DNA of 64,000 bases from Isoetes taiwanensis (taxonomy: Eukaryota > Streptophyta > Lycopodiopsida > Isoetales > Isoetaceae), in the NCBI GenBank assembly GCA_021234155.1, contig JAJEKV010000008.1:17846042-17910041 (forward strand), given 5' to 3'. Shown here one piece after another: positions 32,093-43,445 of this stretch. The notes below the pieces were generated by a model that saw nothing but the letters and a program-made list of their open reading frames with translations, was not told the origin of the DNA and ran no database searches. Each line of letters starts with the position of its first letter. Position 1 is the stretch's first letter. Made by a program: the position numbers and the translations under genes.

Positions 32093-32911
32093 ATGGATAA
32101 GTCTCCTTGTCTGGCTGGTGATATGGAGGATAATATCTCTCTCTCCCTTCATATCCCTGAGGTAGCGAATAGGATTCGCCACCTTGATAACCTTGGACTT
32201 ATAGCCAAGATCATTAGATGTAATCCATCTTTACAAGAACTGAAGAAGGCTCTGGAGCGTGTCTCTCGAGGCAGAAGTTTACTCAGAATACAGCCTCTTG
32301 GCAACTTCTATTACCTTGTCACTTTTCCAAGTGAAAGGGAAGCAGATCTCATCTTCAAAAAGGGCATCCTTACATGCCTTCATGGGCAGATCTTATTTCA
32401 GAGGTGGAGGCCCAAGTTCAATGCTAAGAACTCTGATGCCCTTTTCTTTCCAGTCTGCTTATCCCTCTTTAATCTCAGCTCTGAGTTCTGGACCGAGAAG
32501 GCTTTCAAGATCATTTCCTCAGCCCTTGGAGAGTTTGTTTGCATGGGCGGTTGTCCCAATGAGCCTCCTAAGATTTGCATCTCTGTCAATATCTTTAATC
32601 CTCTCCCTAAAGCCTTACTGTTCAAAGGCTTCAACAATGAGCTGGTCGAATTTATACTACAAATTTCTGGCCTTCCTCTACCCTGTTCTAAATGTGGCGC
32701 CTTGGTGCATGCGGGTGCAGTTTGTCTACCTGCTGCTGATGAGTTTGAGAGAGCAATAGATGAAAAAGGCAAGGATGTGGACAATGAAGAAGGCTTTGTT
32801 GCGGTCAGATCCCGTAACAAACTAAGATATAACAGTCTAAGTATTTTGGCTAGTCACGATGAAGATCTAGGTGATCTCAAGACTTCTACTGCTGTAAGTA
32901 AGGTGCAATAG
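32093..32911 (+). CDS. LINE-A ORF1, DUF4283-like with zinc knuckle
   Basis: The ORF has 272 codons. Residues ~50-150 have the DUF4283 pattern of plant L1 ORF1 (NFYYLVTFPSEREADLIFKK, ILFQRWRPKF); a CCHC knuckle CSKCGALVHAGAVC follows at about residues 198-211. ORF1 proteins coat LINE RNA and chaperone nucleic acid. The frame is intact, but the usual charged C-terminal region seems to end early at 32911, with related Pro/Ser-rich open text continuing in another frame to 33289. The ATG at 32093 precedes the conserved region by ~50 codons. Confidence 0.8.
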   Translation: MDKSPCLAGDMEDNISLSLHIPEVANRIRHLDNLGLIAKIIRCNPSLQELKKALERVSRGRSLLRIQPLGNFYYLVTFPSEREADLIFKKGILTCLHGQILFQRWRPKFNAKNSDALFFPVCLSLFNLSSEFWTEKAFKIISSALGEFVCMGGCPNEPPKICISVNIFNPLPKALLFKGFNNELVEFILQISGLPLPCSKCGALVHAGAVCLPAADEFERAIDEKGKDVDNEEGFVAVRSRNKLRYNSLSILASHDEDLGDLKTSTAVSKVQ

Positions 32912-34128
32912 GCCCCTTTGTGCCCTGACAGCGTTGTTCCTATAAAGCAACAGATCCAACAAAGTGGCCTTTCAACTCCTTTCTCCCCTTGTCGGTCTGG
33001 GCCCTCTCCCCCCTTTAGAATGGCTCCTCTGCTCACTACGGGTGCTGCACCAGAGGCTCGGCCCTGTTTTTCTGCTCTACTTGATCCATCTCTTCCCTCT
33101 GAAATGGTTGCAGCCACCTTAGGCTCCTCTACATCTAACTCTTTACCTGTTTCCCATGCCTCAGCTGGGCCTTTTCTATCTACTCCTTCTCCTCTTCCTG
33201 ATTTAGGCGACGTCCCTCCTTCCCCTAATCAGCAACAATCTGAGGATTTAAGTTATATCAGTGACCGGAATGAGCTGGGCGGTGCCTGATTTATCAAGGC
33301 TGCAGCAACCATCCTCAATGTTGCTGATACAGCCATGCTCCCTACTGAGAAGTTGGCAGCCATTGATAGCTGTAGACCTCTAAATGTTGAGGCTGCTGCT
33401 GCTGTTGTATCTAGCAGAATGGTAGAACATGTCGCTGTGGGAATGTATCTAGCAGAATTGTAGAACATGCCACTGCTGCTGTTGCCGACAACGGTGACAA
33501 ATCTTTTGATGAAGCTCTCCTCAAGAAGAAGAAAAAAGTAAATGGGAAGAAAAGCCTCCATAAACATGAATTTGAATCAGCACTTGCCAAGGTCCTCTTG
33601 GATCACTCCATTAATGATACCTCTAAGAAGATATGATGGGCTGGGATGTTTAGGCAGAAGCATTCGAGTCTGGAAGGGTATTGAGATAAGTGCAACAAAA
33701 ATCAGGTTTGTACCTCATATACTTGACATTAGTAGCAGCACTACAGATTTTGGTTTCCAATTGTTTTGTATCAGAAATATAGCCTGGATAGGCTTTTGTT
33801 TTGGTCTGTATCTGTATCAGATATGTGCATGTAGATTGGAACTGAGATCTACATTTATAGTAAAGGCACGAGCTTATTTTCCATTTCGGGCTGATTGCAG
33901 ATGTACCTTGAGCTCTGATATTGCTCCAGCTACTCCTGCATTTCGGTGGTTTCATGTGATAATCCTCTTATGATCAATGGAAAATATTATGTTATAAAGG
34001 CTCTTGTTATTGTCTTAAGGTGGGCACCTAATATGCATAGTCACTACCTATTTCAAGAACTTAAGAGAAATAATAGGTTCAAATCACCTCTGTTTAAGAC
34101 TTGTGATTTTGGGCTGTGTAAGTAGGCT

Positions 34129-34935
34129 GTGGGGACTGTATGCTACATTCCTTCTGGGGGATCAGGTGCTTCGCAACTTCTAATGTTTATCTGGAATTAC
34201 CACTATAGTTTGGATATGATTAACACATCTGTTGCACCCTTTCATACAACTGTTGCATCCTTCCAAAAAAACAGGGGTTTCAATGAGGTGTTTCAAAAGG
34301 TTCAAGGTTTTGGGATGGGGGGCCAGTTATGGAAGTTGGTGGTTGCATCCTCATTTAAAAACATGGTTTACAATGGTATATTTCAAAAGGTTCAATTTGT
34401 TGGGATAAGGGGTCAGTTTGGGAAGTTGCTGGTGGGGGCTACTTCATTGTTCTATGGGGATATTAGTTGGTACTGTATTGGTACTAGTCAAAAAGTTCAA
34501 TTTGTTGCGATAGGGGGTCAGTTTGGGAAGTTGCTAGTAGGGGCTACTTCATTGTTCCATGGGGATATTAGTTGGTATTGTATTGGTACAACGAGTAATA
34601 AAAACTGCAGGTCCATCATGGGGATAATTATCAACCTTTGCGGTTCTTCAAGAAATGGGAATATTTCTCATGCTCCTTACACATTTAGATTGTCCTTACC
34701 TTGGAACATCAATAACAGGTACTATACACAACTTTGTGCCAGCATAAGGAAAATTTTATTATCGAATCGTTTAGGGGCTGATTTCACTTATACCAAGTTA
34801 GAGATGAGCTTGCACTTTATAAGTGACAATAGGTCTTACAAAAGGCCCATATATATTATTGGGAAGAGTTTTTGCCAAAGGTGGCAGAATTTATTACTTT
34901 TGGGATACTACAAAATGGAGGTGGCATTTCCCTAG
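34129..34935 (+). CDS. 268-codon ORF with internal repeats, unknown
   Basis: This is an unbroken frame in the middle of LINE-A between ORF1 and ORF2. It contains three in-frame modules at 34291, 34381 and 34486 (FQKVQGFGMGGQLWKLVV, FQKVQFVGIRGQFGKLLVG, SQKVQFVAIGGQFGKLLVG), units of 90 and 105 bp. Modules 2 and 3 are almost identical, including ATSLF.GDISWYCIGT. No known family. Intact reading through such a length in a dead LINE is notable, but it may simply reflect recent duplication in stop-poor sequence. It could be an unrelated insertion within the LINE. Confidence 0.35.
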   Translation: MGTVCYIPSGGSGASQLLMFIWNYHYSLDMINTSVAPFHTTVASFQKNRGFNEVFQKVQGFGMGGQLWKLVVASSFKNMVYNGIFQKVQFVGIRGQFGKLLVGATSLFYGDISWYCIGTSQKVQFVAIGGQFGKLLVGATSLFHGDISWYCIGTTSNKNCRSIMGIIINLCGSSRNGNISHAPYTFRLSLPWNINNRYYTQLCASIRKILLSNRLGADFTYTKLEMSLHFISDNRSYKRPIYIIGKSFCQRWQNLLLLGYYKMEVAFP

Positions 34936-35201
34936 GAAATATGTGTTCTAACAAGGGAAAGACAAGAAAATCTATGTTTGATGTTTATTGTACATAGCAT
35001 TGGGAGAATTTTTCTCGATTTGATAAGTCAAAGTAAGGGTAAAGATTTAGCTCTGACCCTTGTCAGACTAGCTATCTGTGATCAGCATAGGGGGGTCACT
35101 TTTTTACCAGGAATATCTATCTTGCACCACGTCACCCACGTGCAGGAAGAATCTGTTTGGAGTTTTCTGTTGACACGTGTTTGGATCCTATTGTAACAAA
35201 C

Positions 35202-36165
35202 ATGAAAATTGTCTCTTGGAACCTTAGAGGTATTAAGGGTGTTCTCAAACGTGGCAGAGTGTTGGCTGCCATTCATTCTATGATGGCAGATGTAATTCTT
35301 ATCCAAGAACATGGGCTTCCTGATTTTGAAGCAAGTTCTATTGGAAAATGGGTAGGCCACGACTATTCCTCCCTGAACTGTGCATCTAGGGGAACTAAAG
35401 GTGGTACTTGTATCCTTTGGAAAGGCCTTGCTCAGAAATCCTTTTACGCTGCAAGGGATGGTCGTTGGCAGGTTGTCGTTTTTGAAGCCAAGGACTGTAA
35501 TTGGGGTATCATCAATATTTATGCTTCTAATAAGCCTGCGGAAAGGGCGATTATGTGGAAAGAAATTGAAAGTTGGATTACTCTGTAGGCCGGGGTCACG
35601 GAAAATTGGATTCTAGGAGGTGATCTAAACATGACCAATTTATGGGATCAGAAAATTGGGTTACATAGAAATCTGTCAGTAGATGAGAATAGCTCGTGGA
35701 ACTCATTGCTTGACAGTGTTGGATTTAATTTGATCCCCCCCTCCAACACTACCGTTTCCTGGTCAAATAAGCAAAAGGGACAGGACAGAGTATATTGCTT
35801 GCTGGATAGGTTCTATCTATATGGCCAACAGGTCTGCGTGCTTTATGGATAAGTGCTATGTGGAGGGGGAGCTGGCTTTCTTCCACTCTGATCATGTCCG
35901 CCAGAGTCTAGTGTTGGAAAGCATCCCTTCTGCAAGGAAAAATGGTAACACTCCATTTAAATTCAATTCATCTTGGCTAGGAAAGGAGGCATTCTGTAAG
36001 CCCTTTAGGATTTTTGTTTCTTCTCTTGCCAACGGAGCTAATTCTCTCAGTATGAAGGCCTGGGTTGAAAAGACCAGGCTTATAAAGATTTGGGTTAAAA
36101 AATGGGGTAAGAGCAGAGCTATATGGAGTTTAAAAGAGAAAAAGAAGAGATATACAATCTTCTGA
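35202..36165 (+). pseudogene. LINE-A ORF2 endonuclease (APE type), broken
   Basis: Starts MKIVSWNLRGI (Asn motif), ADVILIQEH (catalytic Glu), GGTCILWK, WGIINIYASN, then a stop at 35586, WILGGDLNMTN (Asp/Asn motif), a frame change at about 35820, and FFHSDHVRQSL with the final SDH triad. All APE endonuclease landmarks are present, so only the stop and the frameshift spoil it. In live elements it nicks target DNA to prime reverse transcription. Confidence 0.85.
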
Positions 36166-37560
36166 GAGTGGTGAAGCAGGAGTTACTTATAGACCCATAT
36201 AATATTGCTAGCCAAAATGTTGAAGAGGAATTAGAGGGAAAAGCCAGAGCAATTGAAGAGGAAGAGGCCAGAGGAACGGCTGTTCATGCTGAATTAGACC
36301 ATGAAAAAAATGTTTCTTCAGAATGTCTGGGGCAAGATTGGCAGATAGTAGCATCTTATCTGTCAAGGACGACAACTCAAAAATATTAGAAGATCAACAG
36401 GATATCAGATCATTCATTTGGGCCAGTTTTGAAAAACAATTTGAGGAAGACCCCCTTCCGGACTCGCATCATCCTTGATTAGCTTCATGGCTGAACAATC
36501 TTAATTGGGGGGAGAGGATTTCCCATGAGGAGAACATGCTATTACTCCATAGGCTGGATAAGGACGAGATCTACAAAACTCTGTGTTCCTTGGCAGCTGG
36601 AAAATCTCCGGGTCCAGATGGTTTTCCCCCGAAATTCTTTGTTGAGTTCTGGGATGTGCTTGGAGATGATTTTACTAGAGTTGTTTGTGGTGCATGGGCC
36701 TCCTGCTCCTTGCACCCTATTCTTGCGGCGAGTTTTATCACCCTTGTTCCAAAGGTCCCTAGGCCTATAAGCCTGGGAGAGTGGAGGCCCATTGCTCTCA
36801 CTAATGCCATTTACAAAGTGATTATGAAGGTTATTGCTAACCGTCTGAAACCCATTCTTAACATAGTCATCGGGAAGGAGCAAGCGGCCTTCTTACTGGG
36901 GAGGTATATTTTGGATAACTATATTGCAGCCATGGAAGGTTTGCATTGGTGTCAGGCTTCCAAACAAAAGTGTGTGTTGATCAAGATGGATTTTAGAAAG
37001 GCTTATGACTCACTTAGATGGGATGCGTTGCGTGCTGTTATAAACCATATGGGATTTGATTCTCAGTTTATTCTTCTGACTTTGGGGATGAACAGTATGG
37101 CTTCTGCTTCAGTGCTGGTTAATGGGCAACCATCTGGTCTATTTAATCTCAAGAAGGGCATAAGATAAGCCTGCCCCCTGGCTCCTTACTTGTTCTTCAT
37201 TATGGAAAACCTTCTATCCAGAATGGTTCACCTAAGAGAGTCAGAAGGGAACCTAGAAGGGCTTACTTTTCCCGAAGGCACGGAAAAGCTAACAATTATG
37301 CAGTAAGCAGATGATACCTTTATGTTCCTCAGGTATGATGATAATAGCTTTCATTCGTTTCGAGATATCCTTTTGTCCTTTGAGGTCATCTCAAGGATTG
37401 GTCTTAATGCAAATAAATGTTCAGTACTATGGCCTTCAGAAAGTGACATCGATCCTCGAGCCAGTGGGCTTTCCAGTTATGACACCTGGGGAGACAGTTA
37501 CACTTCTTGGCCTCCCGCTAGTGCTTTCTGACATTCCCAAGGGCCTGTGGGCCCCTATAT
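36166..37560 (+). pseudogene. LINE-A ORF2 reverse transcriptase, broken
   Basis: Motifs: AAGKSPGPDGFPPKFF, FITLVPKV, EWRPIALTNAIYKVIMKVIA, GKEQAAFLLGRYILDN, CVLIKMDFRKAYDSLRWDAL (motif A), VLVNGQPSGLF, then GIR-stop-ACPLAPYLF (the Gln of GxRQGxPLSP is TAA) and stop-ADDTFMF (the aromatic of YADD is TAG). Both key stops are single-base changes. The thumb follows (ANKCSVLWPSES) with a frame change. Confidence 0.9.
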
Positions 37561-38642
37561 TAGACAAACTCACAAAAAAAGTTGGTCTCTGGTCTGCGAA
37601 GTCCCTAGCTACTTCAGGGCATGTGACAGTGGCTAATACAGTTTTAATGGCCTCTCATATTTACTACTCGTCAGTTATAGTCTCTCAAAAAGGGGTCTAT
37701 AACCAGATGCAGGTTATCATTAGGAAATTCATCTGGGGAGGAATGGCAAGTGTGGCTTGGGATGAGCTTTGTCGTGATAAAAAAGATGGTGGTTTGGGCT
37801 GCAAAGGCCCTTTTTTTACAAGAGCAGGCCTTGGCAGCCAAATTTGTTTGGCGAGCTTTATAAGGTGAGTCATTTGATTCATCCCCTGCGTTAAAATTTG
37901 TATCTTATTGGTTGAAGCAAGGTAAACTCCTACATAAGCCTTCTCTCCCTAGAGATGAGAAGGGTGCCTTATATTATAGCTTTAAAGTGGCCCCTGGAAC
38001 GTCCTCTGTGATGAGAAAGATTCTCCAGGCTTGGGGTTATGTGCAACATCTTTTCACCCCCATGGATCCTCCTAAGAATGCAGGTGGTTTTAGCTTATTT
38101 TGGAATACTAAGGTATGGGAGAGAAACGGTCTTCCTTTGGCTCTTTCACATCCTCGTATTTTCATTAAATGGAAGAGCTGCGGAATCACTATGCTGCAAC
38201 ATCTTTGGGTCAATGGTAGATGGATCTGCTGGACTACGTTTAAACTTAAAATGAAGGCTTCTGGAGAAGGGGACCGTAAAATTTTGAAGGAAATTTTAAG
38301 GAATGTTACCAATATATTTGGTATTGTGGGGCCTGGTGAGCAATGGCTATACGATGGGCAAACACACTTTAAAGTGGCGAGGATTTATAGTGCTCTGTGC
38401 CAGAACAACCCCTTAAAAGCTGAGAAAAGGCTAGGGGTGAGTAATCTAGTAGCTAAAACTGTTTTAGCTTACTCTTAAAAGTCTCTCTGTTCCAGAAAGA
38501 TTCAGTTCTTCAGATGGATAGCTCTTCAAGGGGGACTCAGTACAAAGGAAAGTTTGTTCAAAAAGGGAATCGTAGGGGACGATAAATGTCCATTGGGTTG
38601 TCTAGTCACCGAATCTACTGAGCACCTCTTCTTCTGCCCACT

Positions 38643-38656
38643 TATAGCAGAATTCT
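38643..38656 (+). repeat. Target-site duplication of LINE-B, left copy
   Basis: TATAGCAGAATTCT is repeated exactly at 40481-40494. Confidence 0.9.
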
Positions 38657-40480
38657 TTTTTTTTTTTTTTTTTTTTTTTTTGAGTGAATGGGGTTTTTTT
38701 CATTAATTATAGAAAAAGGTACAACATATTGAGTAAACCTTTATAGATAGGCTACTCAAACTAGTAAAAGTTATCAGATGAACACAAAAGAAATAAGTGC
38801 TGCTGTAAGCACATAATAGTAGCAATGTAATTTGCAGAATAGTAACAAAATCAGTAGTGAATTGAAATAGAAGATGAGAAATATGTCAGGTGTCTTTGCC
38901 TCTAAGAGTGTAAGCAAAGATGAGTGAACAATTCTACTTGAGAAAAGTAAATGTTAATAAGCTGTAGATTTTATATGCAGGTCACTAATTTGGAAGGCTA
39001 AGGTAGTTTGTGTGAAAGTGATATGTGTGTAGGAAGTCATAGTGAGCTCGGAAGTTTGGTTGAAGTATAAGGGTTCTGCCATTTCCCGGTTTAGCTCAGT
39101 GATCAGCTGTCGGCATTGGTAGTTGACATCAGAATTATTAGAGTGCCATATGCATCCGCCATCCCCTATGATGGTAGTAGCATTCCCTCGTAATACTCAA
39201 ACCTGCTGATTTGTCATTCTTCTCCAGTTAATCTCCATAAACCACCATATCTCATGCATAAGGTATGTGCTTCTCGCGAACTCCATAGCCCAATCTAATT
39301 CTTCATCGGTATGCTAATTATGTCTATATTTGTGATGCTCTAAGCGTACTTTGTCCACATGTCATATGTATATTGAATGTCATGTACCAGCCTCCGCCTA
39401 CAGGAAAGTCCAGATTCGCAGGCTCCACCAAGTGCCAAAGTCTCTGTTAAGGCTCCCCATGTAATCTAGGAGAAGTACAATGAGTGTCGATAAGTAAATC
39501 ATGATGACAATTTAGTTTTGAACAGTCCTATGAGCCCCTATAAATTGACCTATATTTAACCATTTTGTGTCCATATCATCTTTGTGCAAGTGTTTTTTGT
39601 GTGGCAACCATCTCAATATCATATATAACTTGTGATTTGATCCAACATAGATATCTGTTTTCCTCCATACCGGCATCCGTTTCTATGCTTCCAAACATTC
39701 CATAATGCAATGCAACACAAAGTATTCTTATAAGCATCATCATTCATCAAAAATTCCAGTAAAGTAGCAGGACAACTTATGTGAAAGGTATCTTCAAACC
39801 ATGTCCAAAAAGTAGTGAGCTTTACGCAGCCAAATATATGCTCCATAGATTCAACATATCTACATCCAAGAGGGCAATAGGGATGAACCGGAGTGGTTGC
39901 CCGAGACTGGAGTGCCTTGAGATAGTCTCGGACATGGCACACTCTTATTTGCAAGTAACCACGCAAAAATAAGAAATTTTGGGGGGCAAGTAGGAAAGCC
40001 AAATATTTTTGAATAATCTTAATTCAGTGTCATCTGAAAGATCCCAATAGAGCTTAGATTTGGAAGGAATGTTAGGCTTATTTAAAAGAGTATAAACCTT
40101 GGATACCTTGTAATTGGATTTACTACACAGAGTCCATTGGGCAGTGATAGGATTTTGTTGGATATTAACATTGCCAACTTTTTGCATGATGAATCTGTAC
40201 ACAATTTTATCTGAAGAACTGCCTCTAATTCGATTTTTCAGATTGGTCCATGATATCCACCTTGTGTGATCCCAGAGATCACCGAGATGTAATATTCCAT
40301 AGGACATCCACTTTTTATATATCTTTGGGTGGTTTATGGCCAAAGGAGTGGAATTATCGCTGGAGAAATTGGGATTCCAGAATAAACTTGTATTAGAGTG
40401 ACTGTTCTCAATAGCAGAATTATCAAAGGTTTTGTGAACCCTGTTCCAAGCCAGAATGAAACTTCTCATTAGAGGGGAAG
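38657..40480 (-). mobile_element. LINE-B, 5'-truncated L1-like LINE nested in LINE-A
   Basis: Minus-strand insertion: its poly(A) appears as a run of T at 38657-38681. Coding (minus strand, 40480 down to 39619) covers the ORF2 C-terminus: FILAWNRVHK, HPKIYKKWMSYGILHLGDLW, then in a second frame CPLGCRYVESMEHIFGC (zf-RVT) and FLMNDDAYKNTLCCIALWNV. The frame change lies near 39990. About 940 bp of 3' UTR follow. The exact 14-bp duplication dates it after LINE-A. Confidence 0.9.
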
Positions 40481-40494
40481 TATAGCAGAATTCT
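40481..40494 (+). repeat. Target-site duplication of LINE-B, right copy
   Basis: Exact copy of 38643-38656; LINE-A sequence continues directly after it. Confidence 0.9.
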
Positions 40495-41204
40495 GGCAGT
40501 GGGTTTGCCCTATTATCGGGCTCAAGATGCACCAATTGGTTTGACCAGGATTGGTTTTGGTATCAGATAGATGTTGTATACAAGCCTCCCTGGTGAATCT
40601 GGCATTCTGGGTGATTTGGAAACATCAGTGTGGTGTTACTTTGGGTGGTCAGGAGGTTTCTATCTTGAAGCTAAAAAACTCCTTCAATTTAGAAGTTGCT
40701 CTGATGGTGTTATCACACCACAGAAGCAAAGGTATGAATTACAACAAGGGGCTTGATAGATTATGGACCCTGGTGGGGTTCTACTCCCTTTTTAAATGCC
40801 ATTGGGTGGATAAGGATAGTTCTGAAGAGGAAGTTGCCACTGATAGAAGTTTAGTATCTACCTATCCAGGAGTAAGACAATTCTGAAGATATATTTGTCA
40901 CTGGCCAGGGCTCTGATTCTCTACTTATTCAGGAAGCTAGGACTAAGAATTGCTAAGGGGATCTGACACTGGAAAGAAGTTGCCTCTCTTTATAGTATCG
41001 GCTCCCAGGAGAAGAAAGGGTTTTTCCCCTTATAGTACCCTATAAGTGGAGAAGACGAGGAGTTGCTCTCTGTAGTACATGTGTACTGCCTCCCCTGAAC
41101 AATCTCACTGGTTTACCCACCCTCTAGAGGGTTCCTATTGTACATAAGTTTTTCTACATTTTATATATAAATATAAATCTTACCCTCAAAAAAAAAAAAA
41201 AAAA

Positions 41205-41219
41205 AAACTATAACTCTCA
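41205..41219 (+). repeat. Target-site duplication of LINE-A, right copy
   Basis: AAACTATAACTCTCA, overlapping the end of the poly(A) run; one mismatch to 30850-30864. Confidence 0.75.
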
Positions 41220-42835
41220 TGGATCCCTTCTTAAGATTTTGTATGTCTTATAATAGTTCTTTAACAATCTACTTTCAAGTGTTAGTTCAATAATTTTCAA
41301 CGTGGTTACCTCTCTTCTTATGAGGTTCTGAAATTATGAGAAAATAGGACAGCATGTGGAAACCATGACAGAAATTATATCTACCTGTTGATTTCTTGTT
41401 ATAATTGCAGAAAGCAATCATGATTGTGGACCTCAACATTTGTGAAATAGCCACAGTAGCTACACATGCAAGTCTGCACAAACCTAGTGAAAACTTGTGC
41501 ATAGTTGGAGCATACATTTTTTGTTTCATCTTTTACGAAAAATTAGAATTCAGAATAAAAAAAAACAGATCCAATAATTTCTATTGAGAGGCATCCATTT
41601 AGCAAGATGAGCTTGAAAATACCAGCTATTTGAATCTTTGCCAAGTTCTGTTTTACTTCTGTAAAGTCCACAAGCAAGTGGAGCAGGGAATAAATTTAGT
41701 GTGCATATGGTGCTGAATGACATTAGAGCTTGTGTTGGCTCAGAAACTATAACCTGGTTTCTTATATAATGAGAAGTTTCTAGTGATAAAGAAATATGTT
41801 TGTCATTAAACACTTAATTGATGTATGCCAATTCATTAAATTATGCATGTAATTATTCATGCTGACATTGTTGAATACAGAACAACAAATGAAATGCTTT
41901 TGAATGCAGCATTTTGCCATGTGGAGACAAGGTTCATCATGACAGCTCAGGAGATGGCAACCATAGGCTTGGTCCATGCATATAGGGTAATCATTTCAGA
42001 GAGGTGTGCTCATTGGTTCCTTGAGATTGTTTTTTGTTATGTTTATCCTTGATCTGAACTCGTGGTGGTATACCATGAAGATGCTTGGTGGCTAGATAAC
42101 GAGGGTGCTAGATACGAATATTGTGAACAATTAGATTATGCTAAAAGGATAGTAATCAATTGCCGGTACCACTTATCAATAGCGTACTCAGTGCGCATAC
42201 CTCCAATGATGCTTTTGTTGATAAATTTAAATTTCTGCTTCTAATAGGTGGAGGGTCAGACGTGCCCTGAAAAAGCAAGGCTACTGTGGGGTTCAGAATT
42301 TAGAACCATTAGCCATGGTTCTAGAACGATTTTGCTTTTTAATATTCACTTGTCTCTCCAACTAACAATGCTGGATAATGGGTTAACATGCACTGCTCCA
42401 GATGACTAGCCTGTTATGATTATTCTGTTGGATGGTTCGACTTCAAAAATCTGTGAATCATGTGCGCAGTAGACAATAAGTTCACTCTTATGCAACTTGA
42501 TATTGTAAAGAGCCTATCCATATACTGTAAAAATCTCCTGGGCAAAACATTCAAACATGGGAGTCTATTTGTAAAATATTATCTCAGGCCTCTCCGTTCT
42601 CTGCAACGCACACAACCATGCATTTCAGGAAGTTGGGAGGCCAATAAGATTGGATACATGTTTATGTTGGAGGACCTTCATGGTTGTTACATGTATTCTA
42701 TCTACATTCTGTACCAAAGAGGTGGAATACTTTTCTTGCATTGTTCTTTTATTTTTACACTCATGATATAAACTACAGTCAACATTGACTCTTGTTCTAT
42801 AAAAGTCTCTTGGTACATGCTGCCTTTCACACAAC
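41220..42835. other. No gene recognised; one exon-like stretch
   Basis: AT-rich. Around 41878-41986 an open stretch (NEMLLNAAFCHVETRFIMTA, then QEMATIGLVHAYR) lies between an acceptor-like TACAG and a donor-like GGGTAATC, so it may be an exon or relic. It matches no family I know. Confidence 0.25.
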
Positions 42836-43445
42836 CAACACAAACCATTAACATCCAACATATAAAAATTAAATCCCCCAACACATAACAACCAACACAT
42901 AACAACCATTGACATTAACAACCAACACATAATTACCATTGACATTAATTAACACAACCATTGGGTCCAACACATTTAAATTAAAATCCCCCTTAAACCC
43001 CCTTTGGTTTGGGTGCATATTCACACGGGTGACCCCGGCAACAGAGCCGTTGGATAGGCATATTCACCCCTTATTCCTTAATCTACACCGTACGTAAAGT
43101 TCCTCGTTTGTGGGGTATGCAAGTACAAAATTTGCTATACTGTATAACAAGATTCGCAAAATACTATAAGATTTCAAACGGAATACTATATGGTATTGAT
43201 TTTGTACGTGCAAAATACAATCATGAGGGCTCTCGCTGCCCTACATCACCCCCTGTGTGAATATGCACCCAAACCAAAGGGGGTTTAAGGGGGATTTTAA
43301 TTTAAATGTGTTGGACCCAATGGTTGTGTTAATTAATGTCAATGGTAATTATGTGTTGGTTGTTAATGTCAATGGTTGTTATGTGTTGGTTGTTATGTGT
43401 TGGGGGATTTAATTTTTATATGTTGAATGTTAATGGTTTGTGTTG
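42836..43445. mobile_element. Long-inverted-repeat element (foldback/MITE type)
   Basis: Two arms of 191 bp (42836-43026 and 43255-43445) are reverse complements of each other with a single mismatch visible near the outer end, separated by a 228-bp spacer. The arms contain short direct repeats of AACAACCAACACATAA and CATTGACATTAA. No coding capacity. The near identity of the arms implies young age or conversion. No clear target duplication: flanks are ..CACACAAC and CAAAATTT... A related partial copy is at 9239-9572. Confidence 0.9.

Larger units (their letters stand above)
37561..40886 (+). pseudogene. LINE-A ORF2 C-terminus with zinc-binding region, split by LINE-B
   Basis: It runs from FIWGGMASVAWDELCRDKKD, through frames at 37912-38478, to the zf-RVT-like segment CPLGCLVTESTEHLFFCP at about 38589-38640. 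LINE-B interrupts it at 38656; the frame resumes at 40495 and continues VNLAFWVIWKHQCGVTLGG up to 40886. The domain probably binds template RNA or target DNA. Confidence 0.8.
30865..41204 (+). mobile_element. L1-like LINE (LINE-A), near full length, split by LINE-B
   Basis: The order is 5' UTR with a 50-bp duplication (31001 and 31051), ORF1 (32093-32911), a long middle region, ORF2 endonuclease (from 35202), reverse transcriptase (36536-37600), C-terminal zinc region, poly(A) at 41188-41207 and flanking target duplications. Subtracting LINE-B and one of its target copies leaves about 8.5 kb, long for a plant L1, because of the 1.9-kb middle region. Stops and frameshifts in ORF2 make it inactive. 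Confidence 0.9.

Noticed and set aside
32398-33567. Minus-strand ORFs of 140 and 104 codons within LINE-A
   Set aside because: They mirror ORF1 and the following region; the plus strand carries the conserved motifs.
43027-43254. Spacer of the inverted-repeat element as a possible gene
   Set aside because: No ORF; homologous non-coding sequence at 9345-9572 is diverged without coding constraint.
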